Assembly: GCF_030445035.2 (NCBI RefSeq)
Contig: NC_080677.1
Location: 156,613,169 to 156,677,168, forward strand
Reading direction: 5' to 3'
Source of the DNA: Dasypus novemcinctus
Taxonomy: Eukaryota > Chordata > Mammalia > Cingulata > Dasypodidae
DNA length: 64,000 nucleotides
The notes beneath the pieces were generated by a model. It made no database searches, was not told where the DNA came from, and saw only the letters and a list, made by a program, of their open reading frames with translations. Shown here piece after piece: positions 23,691-35,439 of this stretch (the first letter of the stretch is position 1; every line of letters begins with the position of its first letter). A program made the translations under genes and the position numbers.

Positions 23691-24960
23691 GTATGGCTCT
23701 CTTGGCCTCATTTTTCAGGTCTTGACTCAAAGGTTGTGTCTCTGGAGAGAGGTTGTGTCAGTATATGCTCTAAAACCCCTCGCCCTCACTCCCTTGACAG
23801 TTTCTTCTAACATTGTTTTATTGTCTTCACAGCAATATTTGGGTATGTTTTTGCATTATGTATTAAATTCTGACTTTCTTCTGTACATTTACTTTTAAAA
23901 ATTTATTATCTTTTTGCCTTTACTTGAAAATATGCTCCACTAGAGGCAGGGTCTGGTCTGCCTATGCCATAGCACATTTCTATTTGATTTATGAACAATG
24001 CATCTCCCCACTAAGAAAGAAAGATGAATGCACTCATAATTCTTCCCATCTTCCCACCATCTCCCATTTTGTTCTTTCCACATTGCTACATTATTGCACT
24101 CTTACATCACACTTCCAGCAGTTCTTTAGTTGTGTGTGTCAATTGCTTCCATCATACCAACAGTGCTTTTACCGTCACTCTCTGGTCATGCCTTGGTTAG
24201 AGTTTGTTAGCAGTGGTCTTTTTCAAGGTCTCACGAGTGCAGGGGTCTCTGGCTCTTCAAATGGTGTCACAATCAATTTTCTTAGACATTTCTTAGAACA
24301 TCACAGTCATTGCCGCATTATCTTTTGTCAGGAAATGTTGCTCAAATTGGCACGCTTTCCCCGCTTCACTAGCAGGAGTCAGGGGCCTGCTGGTGGCTCA
24401 CCTGCCCACAGACTGGTTTTTCGCCCTTCTCTTCCCTTCTCCGTACTGCAGGGAGTGTCCTGGGGTCTCTTGTCCTCTGCCATTGTGGTTGCTCTCGGGA
24501 CACCAGGGGACTGCAGGAGGGTGGCGCCTGGCTTTGCCCGTCTCTGCTTCAGCTGGCCGCGGGGCAGGGGCTGCCTTTTCTGTGGACCACCTCCCGGCCA
24601 CCCTGCCCCTCCCACAGGTCCAGCTCTCACCTCTGTAACTGCCTCGAGGCCAGCCTTTAAAAACGTCCTCCTTTTCAAATACGGAAGATGATTTGCATCT
24701 TTTTAAAAGGACACTGAATAATCAGGAGGTGTGCTAAAGTACACTAAAATGTTCCATCTTCCTTTCTTTCTGAATATCAGTTTTCAAAGATTATAGAACA
24801 AGTTTATGCTCCTTTCATTGTTTTGTTGTCCATGGAGCAATATTTTGGCTCTTTTATTTAAAAAAAAAACTTTTCTTGTTAGGCATTGGGGAGTATTTCG
24901 CCTGCTCTTACCCTGTAATTCCACTGTCAGTATTTTATTTTTCCATTATTTAATGTTTTT
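23691..24960. other. Intergenic, unassigned
   Basis: A possible L2 trace lies at 23915-23975 (TACTTGAAAATATGCTCCAC ... GGCAGGGTCTGG). ORFs on both strands are not recognisable. No gene is supported. Confidence 0.35.
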
Positions 24961-24999
24961 TTAATTGCAGTTAAAAACAAAAACAAAAACAAAAATGTA

Positions 25000-25660
25000 A
25001 GCCCTTCCGCTGCCGAGGCGGGAGCTGAGCCGGAGCCCACCGGGCCGCAGCCTCGCGGGGGTGGGTGCGGAGGAGGCGGCGGCCACGCGGGCCCGCGGAG
25101 CCCCCCGCTGCTGGCTGGTGCGGGAGCCCGTCCCTCGGGGGCGCCCGGGGCGGGAGGCCGCGGGAAGGAGCCGGGCCGCGGCGAGGGCCCGGAGCCCCTG
25201 CACTGCCCGGTGCCGCCGCCCCTCCCGGCCTTCCTGGACCCCCGGAGCCGGTGCCAGGGCGGGCCTGATGCGCTGCGCCCCCGGCCACCTGCGCCCCGCT
25301 CAGCCGCCTCAAGGTCGCCCCAGAGGTCACAGAGGAAGAGTCGCAGATGTGAGGGAGCAGAGCATCCACGACGGCCGGGGACACCCTCAGGCCCACGTGA
25401 GCCTCCGCAGGCCTGCCCGGCGCCCTCCCGATGGGGTGGAGGACGGGGACGGGGAGGAAGCTGGTGGAGCTGGTGGCTGCGAGGGAGAGATGGAGGTGGG
25501 CTGTGTGTGATGGCGCCCTCCGCCCGAGGCCGGGGCCTCCAGGACCGGGGGCTTTCTCAGAGGCGTAAAGCCCTTGGATTGTTCCTGTGCCTGCGGAGCC
25601 CTCAAATCCAGCATGGAGGTGGTCAGCTCCTACTCTCCAGTTCTGCAGGGGGCCCCGGAC
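25000..25660. other. Isolated CpG-rich block
   Basis: An abrupt change from AT-rich DNA with an AAAAAC-type repeat (24974-24996) to very GC-rich, CpG-dense sequence, grading to moderate GC by 25660, where a SINE follows. Several frames are open because of base composition. One short frame at about 25294-25351 ends SRLKVAPEVTEEESQM then stop, which looks protein-like, but I cannot assign it. It could be a GC-rich retrocopy or an unannotated promoter island. Confidence 0.5.
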
Positions 25661-25679
25661 AACTAACAAAATGAAGAGA

Positions 25680-26101
25680 GGAAGCGGATTTGGCTCAACT
25701 GATTGAGCGTGGCCTACCACGTGGGAGGTCCAGGGTTCAAACCCCGGGCCTCCTTGACCCGTGTGGAGCTGGCCCATGCACAGTGCTGATGCGCGCAAGG
25801 AGTGCCCTGCCACGTAGGGGTGTCCCCCATGTAGGGGAGCCCCACGCGCAAGGAGTGCGCCCGTGAAAGCCGCCCAGCGCAAAAAAAAGTGCAGCCTGCC
25901 CAGGAATGGCGCTGCACACACAGAGAACTGACACGACAAGATGACACAACAAAAAGAAACACAGATTCCCGGTGCCACTGATAAGGATAGAAGCGATCAC
26001 AGAAGAGCACACAGCAAATGGACACAGAGAGCAGACAACTGGGGGGGGGGGAGGTGCGGGGAAGGGGAGAGAAATAAATAAAAAAATAAATCTTAAAAAA
26101 A
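25680..26101 (+). repeat. DAS-type SINE (divergent subfamily)
   Basis: The head GCGGATTTGGCTCAACTGAT differs from the other copies. The body, G-run at 26041-26051 and AAATAAATCTTAAA tail are typical. Confidence 0.92.
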
Positions 26102-28135
26102 ATGCTTAATCATATTCATATCTACAAAACCAAATCCCATATTCTTTCTTTACCTTTAGCATTAATTTACTACCTTATTTGCTTTTGCTACAAAAACATT
26201 ACAATATTGTTGTTAACTATGCTCTGTGATTGACGTTATATTTCCCCCATGTATCACATTCTTAATACCTTGTAGTGGAAGAAACTTCCTTATTTATATT
26301 ATTAATCACAATCCTCATCTACCACCAAAACCAGTTATACATTCCCTAAATTATCCTCCAGCTGTCCTCCAACTAATATTAAACTACCCAGGCTACTCGT
26401 GTCAGCCACAATCACATTCATAAGTCAACAGTGCTTGTTACACTCATTATAATGTACCATCAAGTCCATCCATATTTACAGTCGACCTTAATAACATTCT
26501 ACATACATCAAGCATCACCTCCCCCTTCTCTGCTCACAATCTGTTTTCCACGAACTTACACCTCAATGTCCAACTCTGTAAGTCTACTCATTGTATTTAG
26601 TACGTATCAGTGAGACCACAGAATACTCATGAATTTGTGTCTGGCTTCTCTCACTCAACATAATGTCCTCAAGGTTCCTCCACGTTTTGTGCTCCCCCAA
26701 TTGATTTCTTCTTGCTGCTGAATAGTATTCCATTATGTGTATATACCCCATCTTGTTCGTCCATTCATCAGCTGACACTCTGTTTCCATCTTTTAGCAAT
26801 TGTGAATAATGCTGCTATGAACATTGGTATGCAAATATCTGGTCATGTCCTTACTCTCAGTTCTTCTGAATATATTCCTAGTAGCAGGATTGCCAGATCC
26901 TATGGCAGTTCTATATTTAGTTTCCTAAGGAACTGTCAAATTATCTTCCACAGCAGCTGCACCATTTTACCCTCCATCCACCACAGTGCAGGAGTGTCCC
27001 TATTTCCTTACATCCTCTCCAGCACTTGTAGTTGTCTCTTCTTTTAATAATGGCCATTCCGTATGGTGTGCAATCAGAACTTAATGTTTTGATCTGTAGT
27101 TCCCTAATAGGTCTTTGTCTTTGGGCCATTTGTACTTCCACTTTGGAAAAATCTCTATTCAAGTCTTTGTCCCCTTTCTGAAAATTGGGTTGCTTGTTGT
27201 TTTGTCGTTATGTTGTGTGATCCCTTTATGTAGTAAGGGAATCAAATGCTTGTCAAATAGGTGGTTTCCAGAGAAATTTTCCCATTGAGTTCCTGCCTTT
27301 TCACTTAAAAAAATAGCTTGAAGTACAAAAGTATTTAATTTTGAGGTGATTCCATTTATCTATTTTTTTTTTTTTCCTTTTGTTGTTCGTGCTTGGGATA
27401 TAAAGTCCAAGAAAACACTTCTATCTTGAAGATGTTTCCCCACATTTTCTTTCAGGAGTTTTATGGTTCTAGTTTTTATATTTAGGTCCTTGATCCATTT
27501 TGAATTAAATTTTGTATGAGGTATGAGATAAGGGTAGCTTTCTTTCCTTTTAAATCTGGACATCCAGTTTTCAAAGCACCATTTGTTGAATAGGCTGTTC
27601 TGACCTAGCTGAGGCAGTTTGACAGCCTTATCAAAAATCACTTGACCACACATGTGAGGGTCTATTTCCGAACTCTCAAATCAATTCCATTGGTTAATCT
27701 GTCTATGCCAATACCATGGTATTTTTAGCACCGTAGCTAGATAATATGCTTTAAGGTCAGGGAGTGAGAATCCTTCAACTTCATTCTTTTTAAAGATATT
27801 TTTGGTTATTCAGGGACACTTATTCTCCCACATAAACTTGATAATTGGCTTTTCCAATTCTACAAAGAAGGATATTGGAAGTTTTTATCAGGATTGCATT
27901 AAATCTGTAGATCAGTTTGGGCAGAACTGACATCTTAATGAAATTTAGTTTTCCAACCCATGAACACAGAATATCCTTTCATTTATTTAGATCATCTTTG
28001 GTTTCCTTTAACAGTGTTTTATAGTTTTCTGAATACACTTCCTTTATGTCCTTACCTAAGTTTCGTCCTACATATTTGATTCTTTTAATTGCTATTGTAA
28101 ATAGAATTTTTTTTTCTGACTTCCTCTTCAGATTG

Positions 28136-28393
28136 CTAGTTAGTAGTATATAGAAACGGTATTGATTTTTGCATATTAATCTTGTATTCGTTCACTTTGT
28201 TGAAATTGTCTGTAAGTTCTAATAGTTTTGTTATGGATATTTCAGGATTTTCTAAGTATAGGATCATATCATCAGCAAATAATGAAAGTTTTACTTCTTC
28301 CTTTCCTATTTGGGTGCCTTTTATTTCTTTTTCTTGCCTAATAGCTCTAGCTAGAACTTCCTGCACAATATTGAATAATAGTGGAGTGGGCAT
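28136..28393 (-). pseudogene. L1 ORF2 reverse transcriptase fragment with FADD box
   Basis: Open segment of 85 codons inside the degraded ORF2. It reads [17 protein letters not shown], then [26 protein letters not shown] and the helix after it. The catalytic Asp pair is intact but the surrounding ORF is broken, so it is non-functional. Confidence 0.85.
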
Positions 28394-28892
28394 CCTTGTC
28401 TTGTTCCCAATCTCTGTGGGAAAGCTTTCAGTCTTTCACCACTGAGTGCAATGTTAGCTGTGGGTTTTCCATATATGCACTTTATCATATTGAAAAAGTT
28501 TCCTTCTATTTCTATCTTCCAGAGGTTTTTTTCTATTTTTTGTTTTTATTTTGTTTTATCAAGAAAGGATGTTGTATTTTGTTAAATGCTTTTGCTGCAT
28601 CCATTGAGATGACCATGTGATTTTTTCTTCAATTTATTACTGTGGTGTATTATACTGATTGATTCACTTATGTTGAACCACCCTTGCATACCTGGCATAA
28701 ATCCCACTTGATCATGATGTAACTATCCTCTTATGACCTCTGTCATTTCTGTTGGGTCAGTGGTAATGTCTCCCTTCTCATTTCTGATTTTATTTATTTG
28801 CATCTTCTCTTTTTTTTCATTGTTAATCTAGGTAAGGATTTATCAAGTTTGTTGATGTTCTCGAAGAACCACCTTTTAGTTCTGTTGATTTT

Positions 28893-29097
28893 CTTTTCTT
28901 TTCTTTTTTTAGGAGGTACCAAGATTGAACCCAGGACTTCATACATGGGAAACAGGTGCTCAACCACTGAACTACATCCGCTCCCCAGTGACTGTTTGTT
29001 TTTTCATTTGTTTTTCTTTTAGGAGGTATGGGGCATTGAACTCCGGACCTAGTACATGAGAAGCAGGTGTTCAACCACTTGAGCTACACCTACTCCC
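28893..29097 (-). repeat. Two short tRNA-head SINEs in tandem, antisense
   Basis: Two reverse-complement tRNA heads. The first has AACCCAGGACTTCATACATG ... CCACTGAACTACATCCGCTC; the second has TGAACTCCGGACCTAGTACA ... CCACTTGAGCTACACC. Each has its own T-rich tail on the left. Confidence 0.8.
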
Positions 29098-30420
29098 TCT
29101 ACTGTTTTTTTATTCTCCATTTCATTTATTTCTGCTCTAATCTTTATTGTTTGCTTCTGCTTGCTTTGTGATTGGTTTGCTGTATTTTTTCTAGTTCCTG
29201 CAGATGTGCAGTTAGGTCTTTGACTTTAGCTTTTCTTTTTTAATATAAACATTGAAAGCTATACATTTCCCTCTCAACACTGCCTTTGCTGTATCCCATA
29301 ATCTCTGGTCTGTTGTGTTCTCATTTTCATTTTTATGTCTTGAGGTATTTATTGATTTCTCTTCCAATTTCTTCTTTGATCCACTGATTAAAGGCGCATT
29401 GCTTAATCACCATATCCTCATGAATTTTCCGTATTTCTGCCTGTTATTAATTTCCAACTTTGTTCCATAATGATTAGAGAAAGTGTTTTGTATAATTTCA
29501 AGTTTTAAAATTTATTGAGATCTGATTTATGTTCTAGCATATGGTCTATCTGGAGAAAGATCCATGAGCACTTGAGAAGGATGTGTATTCTGTTGTTTTA
29601 GGGTATAAGGCTCTATAAATGTCTATTTGGTCTAGTTCATTTACATTATTCAAGCTCTCAGTTTCCTTATATATCCTCTGTCCAGATATTTTATTTAATG
29701 CTGAGAGTGGTATGTTTAAATCTCTAACTATTATTGAAGAGACATCTGTTTCTCCCTTCAGTTTTGCTAGTATTGTATTTTGGGACCTCTGTGTTATGTG
29801 CATAAATGTTTATTACTGTTATTTCTTCTCGGTGAGTTGTCCCTTTTCTTAACATATAGTAACCTTCTTCATCTCTTCTAACAGTTTTGCATTTAAAATC
29901 TATTTTACCCAATATTAGTATCACTACTCTAACTCTTTTATGATTACTATTGCATGAAATATCTTTTTCCAAAATTTCACTTTTCAGCCTGATTGTGTCA
30001 TTGTGTCTAAAGTTAATCTCTTGTAGACAACAAATAGATGGCTCATGGATTGTTTGCTTATTTTTGTAATCTATTCTATCAATTTATGTCTTTTAATTGG
30101 GGAGTTCAATCCATTAACATTCAGTGTTACTTGTATAAAGGCGTAATTACCTCGTCCATTTTATCCTTTGACTTTCTATTTTAATATATTGCTATTGTCT
30201 GTCTTTTAGCCCTTTCGGTTTCTTTTACTTATATCCTTCATTTCTACACTCTTCTCCAGGGCTCTCACCCTTGTCTTTTCCTTTTAGGCTATAACACACC
30301 CTTTAATATCACTTGTAGATCTCGTCATTTCGTGACATACTCTCTCAGCTTTTCTTTATGAAGACTTTAAACTCATTTTCATTTCTGAAGATTAAATTTG
30401 CTAGATAACAAATTCTTGGT

Positions 30421-30511
30421 GGGGGAGCAGGTATAGCTCAGTGGTTGAGTTCCTGCTTCCCACATACCAGGTCCCAGTTTCAATCCCTGATGCCTCCTTA
30501 AAAAAAAAAAA
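30421..30511 (+). repeat. Short tRNA-head SINE
   Basis: GTATAGCTCAGTGGTTGAGT (A-box region) and AGTTTCAATCCCTGATGCC (B-box region) with an A-run. AAATTCTT flanks both sides. Inserted in the minus-strand L1 ORF1 region. Confidence 0.85.
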
Positions 30512-31004
30512 TTCTTAGCAATCAATTTTTCTCTTCCAGTACCTTAAATATATAATACCATTGCCTTCTTGCCTTTGAGAAAAGACTGGCACTTAGCCTT
30601 ACTGAGGCTCCCTTGTAAGCAAGCTCCCTTGCTACCCTCAGAATCCTCTCTTTATGTTTGGCCTTTGACATTGTAAATAGTAGATGTGTCAAAGTAGGTC
30701 TATTCTGTTTGAGGTATGTTGTCCTTCTTGAATATTGATATTCAAGTCTTTCAAAAGGGTTGGAAAGTTTTAAGTCAATATTTCCTCAAATATTCTTTCT
30801 ACCTCTTTTCCATTCTTTTCTCCTTCTGGTATGCCTATAATGCATGTTTCTGCATTTTGTATTGTCATTCAATTCCATGAGTCCCTGTTCAATTTTTTTT
30901 TTTTGTCTGTTTTCCTATCTTTCCAAGTTCAGATGTTCTCTTTGATTTCACTCATTCATTCTACCATTTCAAATCTGCTGTTACAGGCCTCTAATGTTTT
31001 TTTT

Positions 31005-31545
31005 CTTTTTTTAAAATGTCCTTTTATTTATTTTTCTTCCCTTCCCCCACGCCCTCCTCTACCCCTTCCTCTGCCCTGCTGGGTTTTTTGCTCTCTGTGT
31101 TCATTCACTGTGTGATCTTCTGTTTCTATTTCTCTTTTTGTCTTCTCTTCTCATCTTTCTCCTCTAGGATTCACTGGGATTCAATCCTGGGGACCTCTGC
31201 TGTGTAGAGAGGTTCCCTGTCAGTTGCACCACCTCAGTTCCTGGTCTCTGGTGTGTTTCACCTTGACTCTCCCCTTTGTCTCTCTTTTGTTGTGTCATCA
31301 TCTTGCTGCATGACTCACTTGTGTGGGCACTGACTCGCCACGCAGGCACTGGCTCACCATGCGGGCACTCACATGGGCACTCAACTCACCACGTAGGAAC
31401 TCAGATCACTACGTGGGCAGTTGGGCTCACTGTGCAGGCATGCTTTCTCTTCCTCTTTTTCACCAGGAGGCCCCAGGGATCAAACCCAGGTCCTCCCATA
31501 GGGTAGGCAGAGGCCCTATCACTTGAGCCACATCTTCTTCCCTCT
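31005..31545 (-). repeat. Older DAS-like SINE, antisense, long form
   Basis: T-rich tail on the left, tRNA head complement on the right (GATCAAACCCAGGTCCTCCC ... TATCACTTGAGCCACATC). The middle has CACTGACTCGCCACGCAGG-type imperfect repeats at about 31327-31440. The duplication GGCCTCTAATG / CCCTCTAACG corresponds to L1 ORF1 sequence. Confidence 0.75.
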
Positions 31546-31550
31546 AACGT

Positions 31551-32203
31551 ATTTTTTTTTTGTTCTTGAATATGCATTTTTTACTGAAAAAAATCATTCA
31601 TAAATTAACATACAAAAATGTACAAACACATGAGTAAATAATGTCATGACAAGGACTATTACTGTGAAAAGTGTTTTTTAAAACACTTTTAGATTTCAGT
31701 GCAAAAATGTATCCCCTGACACCTCTTAAAACATAAGCACAAGCTCAAAAATACAAGCAAACAGCAAAAAACATAGTGATGGAAATAAGCTAGCTGTGTT
31801 CAATGCCATGGTCAGCAGTGAGCAGATACAATCAATATGTGTGGCTGCTACTCAGCTGTTAATGTCTGTGGTAGAGGGGCTCTGACAAAAGCCCCTGTAA
31901 TGTCAAAACAAATATTTTTGCAAACATCATGCATATACTCTTCCCCCCAAATTCTGAGTGAAAAGGGGAAAAAAAGGCTTGCATGTTTTTCATGACCCTT
32001 TCCCTGTATGCAGCCATCCATCAAAGACAAGATTGATTTAAGGGGTCACCATCAGTACCCTTGAAGAATTTCAGCTGCCAAGATATGCACAAGGTCACAA
32101 CTGGTTCTTACTGTTCTTTCTTTACCACGAGAATTTCACGCTATCAACAGCACACATGCCTGGCTGTTTTTAACTAGTACATTTCTCATGTAATAATCGA
32201 CAT
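31551..32203 (-). pseudogene. Probable retrocopy of an unidentified mRNA 3' region
   Basis: About 650 bp of non-L1 sequence sits inside the minus-strand L1 ORF1. Read on the minus strand it ends AGTAAAAAATGCATATTCAA, then an A-run at 31561-31551, as expected for a processed transcript with a variant poly(A) hexamer. No long ORF. It contains a near-perfect inverted repeat AAAAGTGTT/AACACTTTT at about 31657-31690. About 100 nt of L1 ORF1 appear to be missing at the site. The source gene is not recognised. Confidence 0.5.
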
Positions 32204-32582
32204 GGTGGATTTTATCTCTTCAGTCATATTTTTCTTCAGTTCCTTAGATTGATTAAGGTTTGTGTGATATCATTGGCAAGTTGTCTTAAATCCTGTATCT
32301 CATCAGAATATTTGGTTTGTTCCTTTGGCTAGGCCCTCTCTTCCTGTTTTCTAGTATGGCTTATAATTTTTGCCGATATCTAGGCATCTGAATATATTGG
32401 TGGATTTACTCTGTTAGTTTCTCTGTCTTGCTTAGTGTTTATTTTTTTTCATAGCTCTTCTTTTATTTATGGTTCAAATTATTCTAAGTCTTTAAAATTT
32501 CCCAGCTTCTCCTACTACATAACAAATAAGGGAGAAAGGGCAAGAAAGCCCTAAACTAAAGAGATAAACTGCATCCAGAATA

Positions 32583-33570
32583 ATGTATCTAGTAAGCCAG
32601 ATGCCAAGACACCAACAAAAAATTACAATCCACACCAAGAAAGAAGAGGATATGGCCCAGTTAAAGGAACAAGATAAGCCTCCAGATGACATAAAGGAGT
32701 TGAGACATCTATTCACAGATGTTCAAACAAATCTCAACAAATTCCATGAGATGGCTAAAAAGATTAAGGCTATTAAAAAGACATTAGATGAGCACAAAGA
32801 AGAATTTGAAAGCACACATAGAAAAAGAGCAGATCTTATGTGAATGAAAGGCACAATAAATGAAATTAAAAATACTCTGGAATCATATAATAGATTTGAA
32901 GAGGCAGAAGACAGGATTGGTGAGCTTGAAGAAATGACCTCTGAAAGTGAACATACAAAAGAACAGATGAAGAAAAGAATGGAAAAAATTGAACAAGGTC
33001 TCAGGGAACTAAACAACAGCAAGAGACGTGCAAACATACATGTCATGAATGTTCCAGAAGAAGAAGAGAAGGGAAAAGGGGCAGAAGGAATATTTGAAGA
33101 AATAATGGTAGAAAAATTCCCAACACTATTGAAGGACATGGATATCCATGTCCAAGGAGCACAACGTAGTCCCATCCGAATCACTCCAAGTAGACCAACT
33201 TCAAGACACATGCTCACCAGAATGTCAAATGCCAAAGACAAAGAGAGAATTCTGAGAGGAGCAAGAGAAAAGCAATGCATCACATATGAGGGATACCCAA
33301 TAAGATTAAGTGCCAATTTCTCTTCAGAATTCATGGAGGCAAGAAGATGGTGGTATGATATATTTAAGATACCACAAGAAAAAAACTTCCAGCCAAGAAT
33401 CTTATATCGAGAAAGACTGTCTTTCAAAAGTGAGAGCGAGTTTTGAATATTCACAGATAAACAGAAACAGAGAGTTTGTATCTAAGAAACTGTTTTTGCA
33501 GGAAATACTAAAGGGTGTGCTGCAGCCTGAAAAGAAAAGACAGGAGAGAGAGGCCTGGAAGAGAGTCTAG
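32583..33570 (+). pseudogene. L1 ORF1 pseudogene (RNA-binding chaperone)
   Basis: Encodes an L1 ORF1p-like protein of about 329 residues. Order: N-terminal segment (MPRHQQKITIHTKKEEDMAQ), coiled coil, RRM (NIHVMNVPEEEEK through EKFPTLLKDMD), C-terminal domain (ERILRGAREKQCITYEGYPI, EKNFQPRILYRERLSF). ORF1p coats L1 RNA as a trimer in the family. Damage: one in-frame TGA at 32841-32843, and a frameshift near 33430 after which the C-terminal helix continues in the +1 frame (EFVSKKLFLQEILKGVLQPE, ending 33570). The frames are otherwise open, so it is relatively young. Confidence 0.88.
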
Positions 33571-34804
33571 AAATGAAGATTATATCAATAAAAGCAACTA
33601 AAAATGTCAAAAGAGTGGTAAAAATAAAATATGACAGATAAAACCCAAATATTCAGTAATAAACTTAACCAATGATATAAAGCACTAATATTCAGAAAAC
33701 TACAACTCATTGTTAAAAGAAATAAAAAAGACCTAAATAATTGGAAGAACATTCCATGCTCATGAATTGGAAGATTAAATATCATTAAGATGCCAATACT
33801 ACTCAAATTGATATACAGATTCAATGCAATCTTGATAAAAATTCCACCAGCATTTAAAAAAAAATAAATGGAAAATATGATTATCATATTTATTTGGAAG
33901 GGTAAGGGGTCCTGAATAGACATAAACATATTAAAAAAGAAAAGCAACATTGGAGGACCCTCATTTCCAGACTTTAAATCATATTACCTACCTACAGTGG
34001 TAAAAACAGCATGGTACAGGCATAAAGACAGACACATAGACCAATGGAACTAAATTGATGGTTCAGAAACAGACCCTCACTTCTATGGTCAAGCAATTTT
34101 TGACTAGCTTGTCAAATCCACCCAGCTCAGGCAAAACAGTCCATTCAAAAAATGGTGCTGGGAGAACTGGATATCCATAGCCAAAAGAAGGAAAGAGGAC
34201 CCTTGTCTAATACCTTATCCAAAAATTAACTCAAAATGGATCAAAAACCTAAAAATAAAAGCAAGAACCATAAAGCTTCTAGAAGAAAATGTAGGAAAAT
34301 ACTTTCAAGATCTGGTGGTAGGTGGTGGATCCTTAAAGGAGATAAGAGGAGAAATGAGAAGGACTACTAATGTTTAATGTATGTAGAAGTTTTAATTAAC
34401 TTCACTGTAAAGGTTTGGAAATTGGTACTGAGTTGGTGGTAACACATTATAGCGAGTAACAGATAGTTTATAAATGGGAATGTGGCTGAAAATGGTAGTC
34501 TAGGGATGTGTATGCCAATTGACAGAAAGCTAGAGAAAAATCTAGGGACTGAAAAACAGTGAACCCAGAAGTAGATGAGAATTGCGGTTGATGGTATAGA
34601 TGCAAGAGGGTCCTTCGTGAGCTAGAGCAGATGTACATCACTATTGCAGGGTCGTGGGAATGGAGAAGCATGGGAAAAATACAACTGTAGTGACCTATGG
34701 ACTGTGGTTAACAGTAATAATGTAATATATATGCATCTATGCCAAAGATGTACTGTGTTGATAATGGGAGAGTATGGAAAAAGTATGCAAAATGTACACT
34801 ATGG

Positions 34805-35420
34805 ACCTGGTAATAATTTGATGATATTATCTCATAATCTGTAATAAATGTTCCACCATGGTGTGGTGTGTTGATAGAGGGGTGTTGTATGGGAATTCTG
34901 CACATGTGCATGATTGTTTTGTAAGTTTACAAATTCTGTTATAAAAATATTTTTTAAAAAATAATAATAGGGTGAGTTAAGGGGAAAATACACCAAACAT
35001 AAGATAAGGACTATAATTAGTAGTAAGATTTTGATGATATTCTTTCATAACGAATGCCTCACAATAATGCAAGGTGTTGGTGGTGGGTTGATGTCTGGGA
35101 CCCCTGTGTGATGTCATCCATGTTTGCTTTGTAAGTTCACAATGTTTACTATACACTTATTGTTTATGTATGTTCGTGTATAAATGATACAAGTAATAAT
35201 AGGTTAGGTTAGGGGAAAACACTTTGGTTAGTAGTAGTATGTTGAGGATGCTCTTTAATCATTAGTTAAAAATGTTTCACAACAATGCAAGATATTGGTG
35301 GTAGGGTGAGGTATGAGAGCCCTGTACAATGTTATGTATGTTTGTTTTGTAAGTTCATAACTATTACTATATATTTGTTGTTTATGTCCGTTTATGTATG
35401 ACTAATACACTTCAATAAAT
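34805..35420 (+). repeat. Three imperfect tandem units in an L1 3' UTR
   Basis: Units start near 34805, 34967 and 35190. Each has a TTGATGATATT/CTTT block, a CACAATGCAAG- or CCACCATG-like block, a GGTTGATGT-type stretch, then TTTGTAAGTTCACAA and a T/A-rich end. The second and third also share AATAATAGG ... TTAGGGGAAAA. Confidence 0.75.
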
Positions 35421-35439
35421 TAAACAAAAAAACGAACAA

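Larger units (their letters stand above)
26105..32520 (-). mobile_element. Long L1, minus strand, with nested insertions
   Basis: Read from right to left: 5' UTR and ORF1 start (32520-32204, MPRYRQK-like start and a MAQ-type block, then degraded), a non-L1 segment (32203-31551), a SINE, ORF1 middle and C-terminal part (31000-30250; ERILR and FKVLEEKN-like motifs), ORF2 endonuclease (about 30000-29546), RT with FADD at 28279-28268 in the frame 28393-28136, the C-terminal part (27653-27360, 27162-26584) and a 3' UTR to about 26105. ORF2 is broken by frameshifts and stops. SINEs are nested at 28893-29097, 30421-30511 and 31005-31545. Confidence 0.85.
32530..35425 (+). mobile_element. L1 with ORF1 but no endonuclease/RT (half-L1-like)
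   Basis: 5' region, ORF1 (32583-33570) and inter-ORF sequence, then at about 33650 a direct jump to ORF2 sequence that follows the RT domain (INLTNDIK-like, then KLIYRFNAI, about 33655-34340), and a 3' UTR. The segment encoding endonuclease and RT (about 2 kb) is missing. The 3' UTR ends with three related units (34805-35420) and a CAATAAATTAAAC terminus. Confidence 0.75.

Noticed and set aside
23924..24691. Plus-strand ORF of 255 codons
   Set aside because: The first part overlaps an L2-like trace and the second part is GC-rich by composition. No domain recognised.
24971..25978. Minus-strand ORF of 335 codons
   Set aside because: It runs through an antisense SINE and the GC-rich block and ends in a simple repeat (FCFCFC-type). 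It is a composite artefact.
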